A stretch of DNA of 64,000 bases, from NCBI GenBank assembly GCA_045120135.1, contig JBGVEN010000010.1, forward strand, positions 261,461 through 325,460, read 5' to 3'. The position numbers and the translations under genes were made by a program. Under the pieces are notes generated by a model that saw only the letters and a list, made by a program, of their open reading frames with translations, ran no database searches and was not told the DNA's origin. The stretch is from SIG440 sp045120135 (GTDB lineage Bacteria > Bacillota > Clostridia > Monoglobales > Monoglobaceae). Of this stretch, positions 26,828-35,135 are shown one piece after another (the stretch's first letter is position 1; each line of letters starts with the position of its first letter).

Positions 26828-26861
26828 ATTAACTCCTCCTAATCATTTACAAAAGCAAATA

Positions 26862-27500
26862 TTACCATAAAGTTTCATTAATACCAATTAATTGATCTTT
26901 AACATTAACTGTAATTTGTTTGATAGGCTCACCCATAAATTTAAAATTAGGAATATCTAATGGCTCTAATCTTATTTTCTCGTTATCTTTCAGATGAATA
27001 TACTGTTCCCTCAACTGCATTAATAATCTTCCTAATGCATTAACTCCTTCGAAATAACCATCATTTCTCTTGGCACCCCAAAACAGATCTTTCCCGGAAT
27101 CTTCAACAATGATCTTCTCTCCCGTTAACTCGAGTAACTCACCAAATGTATACCAATTAAATATCAGTTTGGCCCTTAAACACCAACGCATTATCTTAAT
27201 ACGTTCACTATCCCAATCCGAACGCGTTAATTCTATATATTTTTTGCTTATATCTTTTGCGGTCATCGGACTCCGTTGTGATATTATCAATTTTTGAATT
27301 TCTAGATTATCAGGAAATCTACAAGCCTGATATAACGCTTCTGATGTCAAAATTCTTACATTGTTAATCTCAATTGTATAATTTGGAGCCATATTGGATA
27401 AACCGCCAAACTGCTCCGAAGTTTTTCTAAATGATATACAATCTTTAACTTGATATTTTCTAAATTGATTATTACCATTCAAAACTATCACCACCTGCAT
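26862..27500 (-). CDS. NADAR domain protein (YbiA-like)
   Basis: NADAR proteins are N-glycosidases; characterised members cleave riboflavin intermediates (YbiA) or remove ADP-ribose from guanine in DNA. Here about 212 residues show EQFGGLSNMAPNYTI, ILTSEALYQACRFPD, then IMRWCLRAKLIFN and KIIVEDSGKDLFWGAKRN, the usual order of family motifs. The start is unclear: ATG 27500 lies inside the upstream gene (29-bp overlap) with a poor ribosome site, while TTG 27482 follows AGGTGG. Either way the gene overlaps the phosphoribosyltransferase-like gene, implying coupled translation. In this setting it probably removes or detects an ADP-ribose-type modification. Confidence 0.8.
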   Translation of the reverse strand: MQVVIVLNGNNQFRKYQVKDCISFRKTSEQFGGLSNMAPNYTIEINNVRILTSEALYQACRFPDNLEIQKLIISQRSPMTAKDISKKYIELTRSDWDSERIKIMRWCLRAKLIFNWYTFGELLELTGEKIIVEDSGKDLFWGAKRNDGYFEGVNALGRLLMQLREQYIHLKDNEKIRLEPLDIPNFKFMGEPIKQITVNVKDQLIGINETLW

Positions 27501-28530
27501 TGTTAGTTTTTCTCGGCAACAATGGATACCACCTGCTAAATGGATGATACTCATCAGCAGTAGGATCTCCCCACCAATATGCTAATGGACAATTATTTGA
27601 CATATTTAAGTATGTTGCAAAAAAAGCGCCGAACCCAAAGGATATTCTATTATCATATCCCATAGGTCTCATGTATTGATTTGTGTTTTCGCAAAAATTT
27701 AATATTTTTAATCCGGCTTCCATTAGCTGTTTTTCGATTATTTCTCTGTTTTTTTCAGACGAATAAATATTACCCCTATAATTATCTGTTCTAAAAAGTC
27801 TAACCTTTTTATCAGGATTATCCTCTGACTCTCTTTTTATATGTTTTAAATAATTCTCTACATTCTCACTTTCGTAAGTTATAGGCCATAAGCAATCGTA
27901 ATTTAAATTTCTTCCGCCTGAATTATTTATTGTTACATATCTCCATAGATTTAATTCAATATCTTTTTCATTAATTTTTTCTTCAAGATTCTTTTTTACC
28001 CACCATTCAGCAAAACTATGTAACATTATAAATACAACATCAATTTTAGAGCCGTTTGGTATTTGGTCAATTAATCTGCCTAAATCTCTACTTAATGTCA
28101 CTCCGGAAAACATACAATCATCAACATATATATAGGATTTTAAATTATAATTATTTTTGTTGTTTTTAATATCAATATTGTACAAACTAAAAATTTCTTT
28201 TTCTGCCTTTTTGTAAAGTCGATGCTGGCTCTCACCTTTTCTTTGAAAATCTAGAAAAGCTGTATTTGAAATAGTTTTTTCAATATCTTCTCCCCATATT
28301 TTTTTATTAGAGAATGTACCATTTAAATACTCTCTAATATTCTTTTTAGAAAAATAAAAGGATTTTAAAAGGAATAATGTCTCTTCTAAAATTACTTCAT
28401 GATAATCATCGAATTGTGATACCCATTTTTCAACATGATTTTTATCAATATTTATTTTTAAAGCATTATTTCTTCTATCTTTATATCTATAATCTTCAAT
28501 TACACCAGCTATCTCCTGACAATAATCCAC
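27472..28530 (-). CDS. Phosphoribosyltransferase-like protein of a predicted conflict system
   Basis: About 352 residues, no membrane segment. The PRPP-loop pattern of type I phosphoribosyltransferases appears as YIYVDDCMFSGVTLSRDL (near residue 135): two acidic residues, then a small-residue loop ending in T. Flanking parts do not match housekeeping PRTases; the C-terminus (FGFGAFFATYLNMSNNCPLAYWW...) resembles standalone PRTase-like proteins predicted in prokaryotic conflict operons. The start is taken as GTG 28530, which follows GAGGTGGGG; GTG 28539 is the alternative but overlaps that site. It is the first gene of the cassette. The substrate is unknown; NADAR as partner hints at ribosylated nucleotides. 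Confidence 0.6.
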   Translation of the reverse strand: MDYCQEIAGVIEDYRYKDRRNNALKINIDKNHVEKWVSQFDDYHEVILEETLFLLKSFYFSKKNIREYLNGTFSNKKIWGEDIEKTISNTAFLDFQRKGESQHRLYKKAEKEIFSLYNIDIKNNKNNYNLKSYIYVDDCMFSGVTLSRDLGRLIDQIPNGSKIDVVFIMLHSFAEWWVKKNLEEKINEKDIELNLWRYVTINNSGGRNLNYDCLWPITYESENVENYLKHIKRESEDNPDKKVRLFRTDNYRGNIYSSEKNREIIEKQLMEAGLKILNFCENTNQYMRPMGYDNRISFGFGAFFATYLNMSNNCPLAYWWGDPTADEYHPFSRWYPLLPRKTNNAGGDSFEW

Positions 28531-28646
28531 AAACCCCACCTCAGATTAATCAATATTTTATATAGTATACCATATTTCGGCAAATATTGCAATTGGCAAT
28601 AGGGAGAAATATATAGTCTGAATTTTAGCATCCTGCAACATAGTGT

Positions 28647-30200
28647 TTAAATTGATTTTGTTATTTCAATTCCGCCTACATATTTGATTTTAATTCTATT
28701 CTGTGAAATTACCAGAACTGATTCAACTGTATTTCTTACTACTGCATCGAAATAATCAAGCATGTTCACTTCATTCTCATTTATAAAAGCTTCAATGTCA
28801 TTCATTTCACATTTTGAACATTCTATAAGTTTTGAATTTAATCTTGTAAGTTCATCCTCGCACTCCTTAATTTTATCAAAATATACTTGGTTGTCATCTG
28901 CTTCATTTACAATTTGATTTAACACTTGAATTTCCTTTTCGAGTTTCTTGATTCTCGATTTTATTGTATATTCATTCTGCTCGTCATTCTTATGAATTAC
29001 AGTCCCGATTTCACTCTTGACCATTTCAGCTATATCAGAAACATCCAATGCTATTTGAGCCAGTCCTGACAAAATTGCATCTTTTAATTTATCTTCATTA
29101 ATTGTAGGAGAATTCTTGCAATTTCGTATTCCATTTTCAAGTCGCTCCATACATCTCCAAACAATTTTCTTTTTACCGTCTCTCGCCCAAGTAACTCTCC
29201 TATAACTGGCACCACATTCTCCACAAAATACAATTCCGGTTAAAGCATATTGAGATGAATATGAATTTGATTTACCTACAGAACTATTTTTTCTTCGTTT
29301 AATTTCATCCTGAACCATATCAAAGATTTCTCTTGATACAATACCTTGATGACTATTCTCAACATAATATTGAGCGACCTCTCCCCTATTCTTTGCAACC
29401 GTCCCGGTTAAGTAATCAACTGTATATGTTTTCTGTAATAGTGCATCACCTTTATACTTTTCATTCTTAAGAATTCCACTTACTACATTGACAGTCCATT
29501 CATCCTTTCCCATAGGGGATTCTATCTCATTTTCTTCAAGCCATTTTCTTATATCATTCAGAGAACTCCCTTCGAGATACATACAGAACATTTTGCGGAC
29601 TATTGCGGCTTTTTCAGGAATGATTTCAGGTTGTCCATTCTCCCCTCTTTTATATCCATACAACGAAAATGGAAACTGAAATTTACCTTCCTTGTATCCC
29701 ATTCTCTTTCCTCTGGTTATGTTCATACTAATCGATTCACTTTCAGCCTGAGCAAAAGCACTAAACCAAGACAGGAAAATTTCACTTGATGGTTCAAGTG
29801 TGTTAATCCCCTCTTTATCAAACCTAATCCCAACATTTTTTACTTTTAATTTTCTTATGTAACTTAAACAGTCAAGCTGATTTCGTGCAAATCTTGAAAT
29901 TGATTTCGTGAGAATTAAGTCAATTTTACCTTTTTCGCACATTTCAATCATTCTCATGAATTCTGTACGCTTTGTATCATTTAAGCCGCTTACACCAAAA
30001 TCAACAAATACATCTACCAATGTCCAGTTTGGATTACTTTCTATTTCATTTTTATAATGTATTGTCTGGTTTTCAAGACTGTTTCCCTGCGTTTCGCTTT
30101 CTGTACTTACTCTGCAATATGCTGCAACATTAAGTTTGGCTTTAGTATTCTTTGCCTTTGGAAATATCGTAGCCGGTATCTCAGTTACTTTCTTCATCAT
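28647..30200 (-). CDS. Large serine recombinase
   Basis: A 517-residue site-specific recombinase. Resolvase-type catalytic domain at about 24-165 (AAYCRVSTESE with the nucleophile serine; later SISRFARNQLDCL), Recombinase DNA-binding domain at about 180-290 (YGYKRGENGQ...), zinc beta-ribbon (FCGECGASYRR...C...C, about 325-365) and a C-terminal coiled coil (about 385-460). Large members integrate and excise mobile elements. Its start overlaps the KilA-N remnant by 20 bp, and it lies next to the defence cassette, which it may mobilise. It is more distant from the three recombinases at 31.9-36.8 kb than they are from each other by motif wording. Confidence 0.92.
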   Translation of the reverse strand: MMKKVTEIPATIFPKAKNTKAKLNVAAYCRVSTESETQGNSLENQTIHYKNEIESNPNWTLVDVFVDFGVSGLNDTKRTEFMRMIEMCEKGKIDLILTKSISRFARNQLDCLSYIRKLKVKNVGIRFDKEGINTLEPSSEIFLSWFSAFAQAESESISMNITRGKRMGYKEGKFQFPFSLYGYKRGENGQPEIIPEKAAIVRKMFCMYLEGSSLNDIRKWLEENEIESPMGKDEWTVNVVSGILKNEKYKGDALLQKTYTVDYLTGTVAKNRGEVAQYYVENSHQGIVSREIFDMVQDEIKRRKNSSVGKSNSYSSQYALTGIVFCGECGASYRRVTWARDGKKKIVWRCMERLENGIRNCKNSPTINEDKLKDAILSGLAQIALDVSDIAEMVKSEIGTVIHKNDEQNEYTIKSRIKKLEKEIQVLNQIVNEADDNQVYFDKIKECEDELTRLNSKLIECSKCEMNDIEAFINENEVNMLDYFDAVVRNTVESVLVISQNRIKIKYVGGIEITKSI

Positions 30201-30766
30201 TATTCACCTCCAGATATTTCTCTATAACATTTAGTGTCATATCAGCAGATAACCAGCACATAAAATGCATCGCAATTTCTTTGTGTGCATATGTACCGCC
30301 TCCCCTTCCTTGTCTCGAAACAATTCCGATAGATTTTGTTCTGTTAATCCAAATTTTTGGTGTTAAAGTTTCCCTCTCACTCAAAATCAAATCAACAAAA
30401 TTCTCGTTATGTTTTCTTTCCCAAAGTGTAAGAAAATCAACTGTATTTTCGTTCCTTAACCAGTTATGAATTATATATCCTGCTTGATTGTCGCTACACC
30501 CCCGTTGCCAATTCTGTAAGTGAGATGTACCCAGGATTCTGGCTTGCCATCGTTTGCTTTGTTTCTCTCTTCTTTTTATTGAATTCAACTCTTGGATTTT
30601 TAATTTTACCATACTTCCATAGTTCACATTCATCGTATAGATTTTCTAACACCTCGTTATAAACCTCAACGCTAATTTTTCCAGTGTTTAATAATGGTTT
30701 TAAATACTGTTCGTTTGCAATAACATATTGAAGTTGGTTTTGAATCTCCGATTTGCTCATATTCAA
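30181..30766 (-). pseudogene. KilA-N domain protein broken by a frameshift
   Basis: Two overlapping frames together encode one recognisable protein. The first (from 30766) ends PGYISLTELATGV-stop at 30494. The second (stop at 30181) continues with SDNQAGYIIHNWLRN...FLTLWERKHNENF...GGTYAHKEIAMHFMCW, the KilA-N pattern. The break falls in a run of five G near 30502-30506; four G would give ELATGCSDNQAGY in a single frame. KilA-N is a DNA-binding domain of phage and mobile-element regulators. The C-terminus also looks short, ending soon after the domain. A sequencing error in the G-run is possible. Confidence 0.65.
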
Positions 30767-30820
30767 TTACTCCTTTCTTGTATATAGAATAATTATATAA
30801 CAAATCAGCAAATTCACATA

Positions 30821-31318
30821 TCACCACTTTCTTCTATCGTTCTTTGCACGGTACATTTTTTCTTTAGTTGCAAGTTCATATTCCTCTTTCGAAACTATAT
30901 AGCAATTGTTTATATTATCTATGGTTTTACTTATAGTTACTACAGACCATTCTTCTTTTCCTGTAGGAGAATTGATGCCCATCCTAATTAATTCAGCTTG
31001 AATTTGTAACAAACTCAGACCTTGGATACACATCTTATACATCCATCTTACTATTTCGGCTTCATCTTCCTTAATGTAAACCATGCCTTTCTCATCTCTT
31101 ATGAAACCATAAGAGATTCTGCCAAATGTTCTTGATTCATATAATCCTAATCTTGTCATTTTTCTTTCCTCCATTTCATTTGTTAAGTTGTTTGTCATCT
31201 TATCACCATTTTCAAAATCTGATTTTAAGTTCATTTCATTGATAATTTCATTTTTCATTTTATCAACCTCTTTCTTAAAATTGTTTTCGATTTTATTTTT
31301 CAACATATTTTGTTTCAT
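30821..31318 (-). CDS. Stand-alone serine-recombinase DNA-binding domain protein
   Basis: About 165 residues. A charged, helical N-terminus (about 1-70) is followed by a Recombinase-family DNA-binding segment: ISYGFIRDEKGMVYIKEDEA, then IVRWMYKMCIQGLSLLQIQA and GINSPTGKEEWSVVTISKTI. The resolvase catalytic domain and zinc ribbon are missing, so it cannot cut DNA. Either it is a remnant of a full recombinase or a small DNA-binding regulator or directionality factor. The ribosome site AAAGGA and a clean frame argue it is expressed. The start is uncertain among the ATGs at 31327, 31324 and 31318. Confidence 0.6.
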   Translation of the reverse strand: MKQNMLKNKIENNFKKEVDKMKNEIINEMNLKSDFENGDKMTNNLTNEMEERKMTRLGLYESRTFGRISYGFIRDEKGMVYIKEDEAEIVRWMYKMCIQGLSLLQIQAELIRMGINSPTGKEEWSVVTISKTIDNINNCYIVSKEEYELATKEKMYRAKNDRRKW

Positions 31319-31344
31319 TCTCATCATTCCTTTCCACAAACAAA

Positions 31345-31378
31345 AAAACACATCTTGATTTCACTCAAAATGTGTTTT
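31345..31378 (-). terminator. Leader terminator before the recombinase-domain gene
   Basis: Nested hairpin: outer AAAACACAT / ATGTGTTTT, inner TTGA / TCAA, then seven T on the minus strand, ending about 14 bp before the ribosome site of the next gene. Read-through would be needed to express that gene from upstream promoters. Confidence 0.7.
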
Positions 31379-31740
31379 GTAATTCTATATTAATTTTAAA
31401 AGTTATGCATTCTCATATTTAAAGGCTTCATCCTATCCTCTTGCGACCAATTTTCCTTGTGCATTCTGCCATTCTGCCCATCCCGTTTTTGTTCAATTTT
31501 ACTCAAAATCCTTTAAACCTATGCATTCTCAAGTTAATTAACTATGTTAATTAACTTATAGTTCGTGTCAAGTCAGGCGAACAGTGAATAATAGGACCTA
31601 CTAAATTTCCGATAAAAATTCCACTGATTTTCTCTGAACAAAGTTCTTTAGAACCTGCGAGAATACTATATTTTCTCGCCATGATATTATATCATAAATA
31701 TGCAAAGATTGCAAACTATAATTGTGAATTGGATAACATA
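31379..31740. other. Non-coding, repeat-containing gap (possible element end)
   Basis: No gene seen. It holds direct repeats of TATGCATTCTCA (from 31405 and 31520) with a third GCATTCT at 31461, an 11-bp inverted repeat AAGTTAATTAA / TTAATTAACTT near 31531-31557, the attachment-like copy 31564-31578, and a hairpin GCGAGAA / TTCTCGC (31657-31679). Such clustering near recombinase genes is typical of recombination sites. Confidence 0.45.
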
Positions 31741-31923
31741 TCAATGTTTTTCTGTTATCTTCAACAATTTATTTTCTTTTTCTTTGTCATCTGTTTGTGT
31801 TAGTTGCTCCGGAGTTCCAACCCTGCAATAAACAAAACATTTGTATTCTTGCTTTTTCTTCTTTTTCACTGAATAATGACACCTCACATTTGTAATTACA
31901 CTTTCACCAAGTGCTTTTAACAT
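31741..31923 (-). pseudogene. Decayed N-terminus of a further serine recombinase
   Basis: A 60-codon frame whose middle, CFVYCRVGTPEQLTQTDD, copies the start of a resolvase domain (YCRVSTxEQ), but the catalytic serine position reads glycine and the frame stops soon after. It overlaps the stop of the preceding recombinase gene by 7 bp, as would be expected for the next gene of a coupled operon. Interpreted as the stump of a deleted fourth operon member. Confidence 0.55.
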
Positions 31924-33476
31924 ACAAAAATATTTTTAAAATTCCATTCCAACTCAACTCTCCCCTCTTTACTAACAATCATTTTATTAACCAACTTGTC
32001 CACTACATTTCTATCAATCTTTTTAATCGCTCCAATCTCTTTATAAGTTTTTACAGTTGTTTCTTTCTCCTTCTTTTTTGCCAGAACTGTTTTCTGTTTT
32101 CTCTTCAACTCCCTGATTTTATCCTCAACTGTTATTTGTTCTCTTTCAACCTCACCAGACAACTTCATGTACTCATCGTCTGACATCTGACCATCCATAA
32201 GTTTTTGGAATAATTTTTCCTTTTTAATCTTCAGCCTGTCAAGTTTGCCTACTTCGTTTTGGATTTCCCTTTTAACTGAACCCAACTCATTTGTTGTCGC
32301 AGTAACATCATTTCTAAATCTTGCTATTTTTTCTTTGCTATTCAACGTAACAAATTTAATTGCATCACTAACTAATGCAATCAATTCATCTTCGTGAATC
32401 TTTTTATCATAGCATCCCGGATTATTATCCGATAAAGTTGGAGTCTGACAGAAAAGAACATGATTTTTCGACCATGTATATAAATTTCTTCCGCAACATC
32501 CGCAAACAACCTTCCCACTGAATAATGTTGTACCCAATTCAACTCCTTTTCTTGATTTGCACTCTTTTGATTTTGTCTTATTGAACAGCTCATCACTTAT
32601 TATGGCTTCGTGAGCATTTTCAACTATTATCCATTTGTCTCTTGGAACCCTGGTAGATGTTTTGCCACGGATTTTATCTACCTTATATCTTCCAAATATA
32701 AGTTTGCCTGTATATTGCTCGTTGTTAATCATCTTGTTAAGAATTGTCCTTGTCCAAAGATTCATTTCAGGAATCGTGCCGTCATCTTTCAGCTTGTCGT
32801 ATTTAAAATACAGACGTGGCACAAGAATTTTTTGGTCATTTAAGTATCGAGCAATAGCGTCATATGTTATTCCACAGCTTCTCATTTCAAATATCTTTTT
32901 AACTATCTCTGCGGGTTCCTTATCTATTATAAGCTTTTTGTTTTCGTCAGCAATATAGCCATATATTTTTTGAAACCCAAGATATTCTCCATTTCGTGCT
33001 TTTGTTTGGAAACATGTTCTTATTTTTTTCGAAGCATCCTGTGCAAGAATTTGTGCAAAGAGGTTTTTAATAGATACTTCAAATCCTCCGGTATCGCCAA
33101 AATAATCATTGCTGTCATAGCTATCGTTAATCGCAATGAATCTCAACCCAGTATACGGGAATATTTCTTCTATGTAGTGTCCAACCTCAATGCTATTTCT
33201 TCCAAACCGCGAAAAATCTTTCACAACAATGACTTTAATTACACCGCTTTCAGCAAGTTCAAGCATTCGTTGAACAGCAGGTCTTTCAAAATTCGTACCG
33301 GAGTATCCATCATCACAAAATTCTTCAACTTCATAATCTTTGAATTCTTCTTTTTCACTGATAAATTGATATATCTGATCTCTTTGCGCTTTAATGCTGT
33401 TGCTTTCGTCTATTTGCTCATCATCAGAAATAGATAAACGCATATAAATAGCTAAAACTTTATCCAACACAAACAC
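31917..33476 (-). CDS. Large serine recombinase (third of a three-gene operon)
   Basis: A 519-residue recombinase. Catalytic domain at about 5-150 with AIYMRLSISDDEQ (serine nucleophile) and VKDFSRFGRNSIEVG; Recombinase domain at about 165-290 (YLGFQKIYGYIADENKKLII); zinc ribbon (VCGCCGRNLYTW, later cysteines in CQTPTLSDNNPGCYDKKI) at about 325-370; coiled coil at about 385-460; ends FKNIFVC. It overlaps the previous gene by 17 bp. This family performs integration and excision of conjugative or mobilisable elements. Confidence 0.93.
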   Translation of the reverse strand: MFVLDKVLAIYMRLSISDDEQIDESNSIKAQRDQIYQFISEKEEFKDYEVEEFCDDGYSGTNFERPAVQRMLELAESGVIKVIVVKDFSRFGRNSIEVGHYIEEIFPYTGLRFIAINDSYDSNDYFGDTGGFEVSIKNLFAQILAQDASKKIRTCFQTKARNGEYLGFQKIYGYIADENKKLIIDKEPAEIVKKIFEMRSCGITYDAIARYLNDQKILVPRLYFKYDKLKDDGTIPEMNLWTRTILNKMINNEQYTGKLIFGRYKVDKIRGKTSTRVPRDKWIIVENAHEAIISDELFNKTKSKECKSRKGVELGTTLFSGKVVCGCCGRNLYTWSKNHVLFCQTPTLSDNNPGCYDKKIHEDELIALVSDAIKFVTLNSKEKIARFRNDVTATTNELGSVKREIQNEVGKLDRLKIKKEKLFQKLMDGQMSDDEYMKLSGEVEREQITVEDKIRELKRKQKTVLAKKKEKETTVKTYKEIGAIKKIDRNVVDKLVNKMIVSKEGRVELEWNFKNIFVC

Positions 33477-35121
33477 CTCCGTTTAATAAAACATCTTCAA
33501 ACAAATTCTTGAATTTATAACAAATTTCTATTTTGTTATGACCTGACAAATTAATTCTTTCAATTAGTTCGTCAACCATTTCTCTTGTAAGCTGAGTATC
33601 TTTTTCAAATTTAAGTAATTTCTTTACCCAACTCTGTCTTTCAAGTCTGTCGGTCAAATACTTTTCTCTTTTGTCTTTAAGATCTTCGAGTAATAGTTTA
33701 TAGCGCTCCTGCTTTTCTTTATATCCTTCTACAATTGCTTTGTATTCAATGCCGGATATCTTACCAGAACCAAAATCATCGAAAATATTTGTTCGCAACA
33801 CTTCAATGTTTTCAATTATATGAGTATATCTGGTTATGTCCTCGTCGAATTCTCTCAATGGTCTGGGCTTAATATCCAAAAGTTCTTTTTTATTCTTAGC
33901 AGCCATACATACATATAACTGTAAAGATTTGTAAACAATTTCAGCCAACTCCTCTTCATATATCTTTTTGAAAAGACAATGCGTTTGCCTCCCACGAGAG
34001 TCGGATGGACAGGAATAAAAGATAAGCGATACCTTACCTGTACTGTCCAATCTGTATTGCTTAACTAACTTTGTACCGCAACACCCACAATATAGATTGT
34101 TAAATATGTAAGGGATATTCTTCTTGTCAGTTATGGGACCTCTCTTTTTTTGTTCCAGTTTCCTTTGAGCCATTTCAAAAATTTTGAGCGAAACAATAGG
34201 TTCGTGTGCATTAGGGACAATATTCCGTTCCTCTTGCTTTGTTATCCTCAATGGCTCGTTCCTATACATATCTACCCTTGTTTTACCAAGAACGAGATAA
34301 CCAACATATAAAGGATTTTCAAGCATAATTTTGACGGTATGAGTATTCCATACAGCATTAGCCCATCTTTTGTTTTTAGACATACCGTTTTTAATTTTAT
34401 ACTGTGCAGGTGATATAACCCCTTCGTCATTAAGTTGTCTGCTTATCTCAACAGTAGACATATCCTGAATTACAAACATATCGAACACCCGTCTGACAAT
34501 AGGTGCTACTTCTTCATCAATTTCGAGTCGTCCAACTTTCGTTTTACTCTTTTTATACCCAAACGGGGCAAAAGCAGATATAAATAATCCTTTGTTTATA
34601 TTATTCCGAGCAGTTGTTCCAACTTTTCTTGATGTTTCTCTGGCGTAGTTTTCGTTAATCAGATTCTTGATTGGCAATAATATATCTTCAAGTCCTGTGT
34701 TACCTTTTAGCGAGTCGTAATCGTCGTTGATAGCAATAAACCTTGTATTGTACTGAGGAAAGAATTTATAAATATAATAAGCTGCCTCAAGATGATTCCT
34801 TCCGAATCTTGACAAATCCTTTACAACAATACAGTTGTACTTTCCATCTCGAATACCTTTAATCATTGCCTCAAACCCTGGTCTCTGAAAACTCAGTCCG
34901 GATTCTCCGTTATCGTAGAAGACATCGCAAAGGAACATATCACTTTTGGTGTTAATATAACTTGTAACAAACCTTTTTTGGTCATAAAGAGTATTTACAT
35001 TGGTTTTATGTCTGAAATCTTCTGTTGACAATCGTATATATGCCGCCGTTCTGTATGTAGCAGCACTTTGCTCTCGTTTAGCCTTCTCAGCCAACATAGT
35101 TTGCTTGCTTTTTCTTGCCAT
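33460..35121 (-). CDS. Large serine recombinase (second of a three-gene operon)
   Basis: A 553-residue recombinase. Catalytic domain with AAYIRLSTEDFRH (about 26-38) and VKDLSRFGRNHLEAAYYIYK; Recombinase domain with APFGYKKSKTKVGRLEI; zinc ribbon LYCGCCGTKLVKQY...CPSDSRGRQTHC; a coiled-coil C-terminus. The close motif match to its two neighbours (SRFGRNH, NDNY/NENYARE motif) points to duplication within one operon. It starts 14 bp after the first recombinase gene. Confidence 0.93.
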   Translation of the reverse strand: MARKSKQTMLAEKAKREQSAATYRTAAYIRLSTEDFRHKTNVNTLYDQKRFVTSYINTKSDMFLCDVFYDNGESGLSFQRPGFEAMIKGIRDGKYNCIVVKDLSRFGRNHLEAAYYIYKFFPQYNTRFIAINDDYDSLKGNTGLEDILLPIKNLINENYARETSRKVGTTARNNINKGLFISAFAPFGYKKSKTKVGRLEIDEEVAPIVRRVFDMFVIQDMSTVEISRQLNDEGVISPAQYKIKNGMSKNKRWANAVWNTHTVKIMLENPLYVGYLVLGKTRVDMYRNEPLRITKQEERNIVPNAHEPIVSLKIFEMAQRKLEQKKRGPITDKKNIPYIFNNLYCGCCGTKLVKQYRLDSTGKVSLIFYSCPSDSRGRQTHCLFKKIYEEELAEIVYKSLQLYVCMAAKNKKELLDIKPRPLREFDEDITRYTHIIENIEVLRTNIFDDFGSGKISGIEYKAIVEGYKEKQERYKLLLEDLKDKREKYLTDRLERQSWVKKLLKFEKDTQLTREMVDELIERINLSGHNKIEICYKFKNLFEDVLLNGGVCVG

Positions 35122-35135
35122 AGCTTATTCCTCTC

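Noticed and set aside
31911..32183. Plus-strand ORFs opposite the serine recombinases (also 32610-32958, 32970-33437)
   Set aside because: They are antisense shadows without ribosome sites or recognisable domains.
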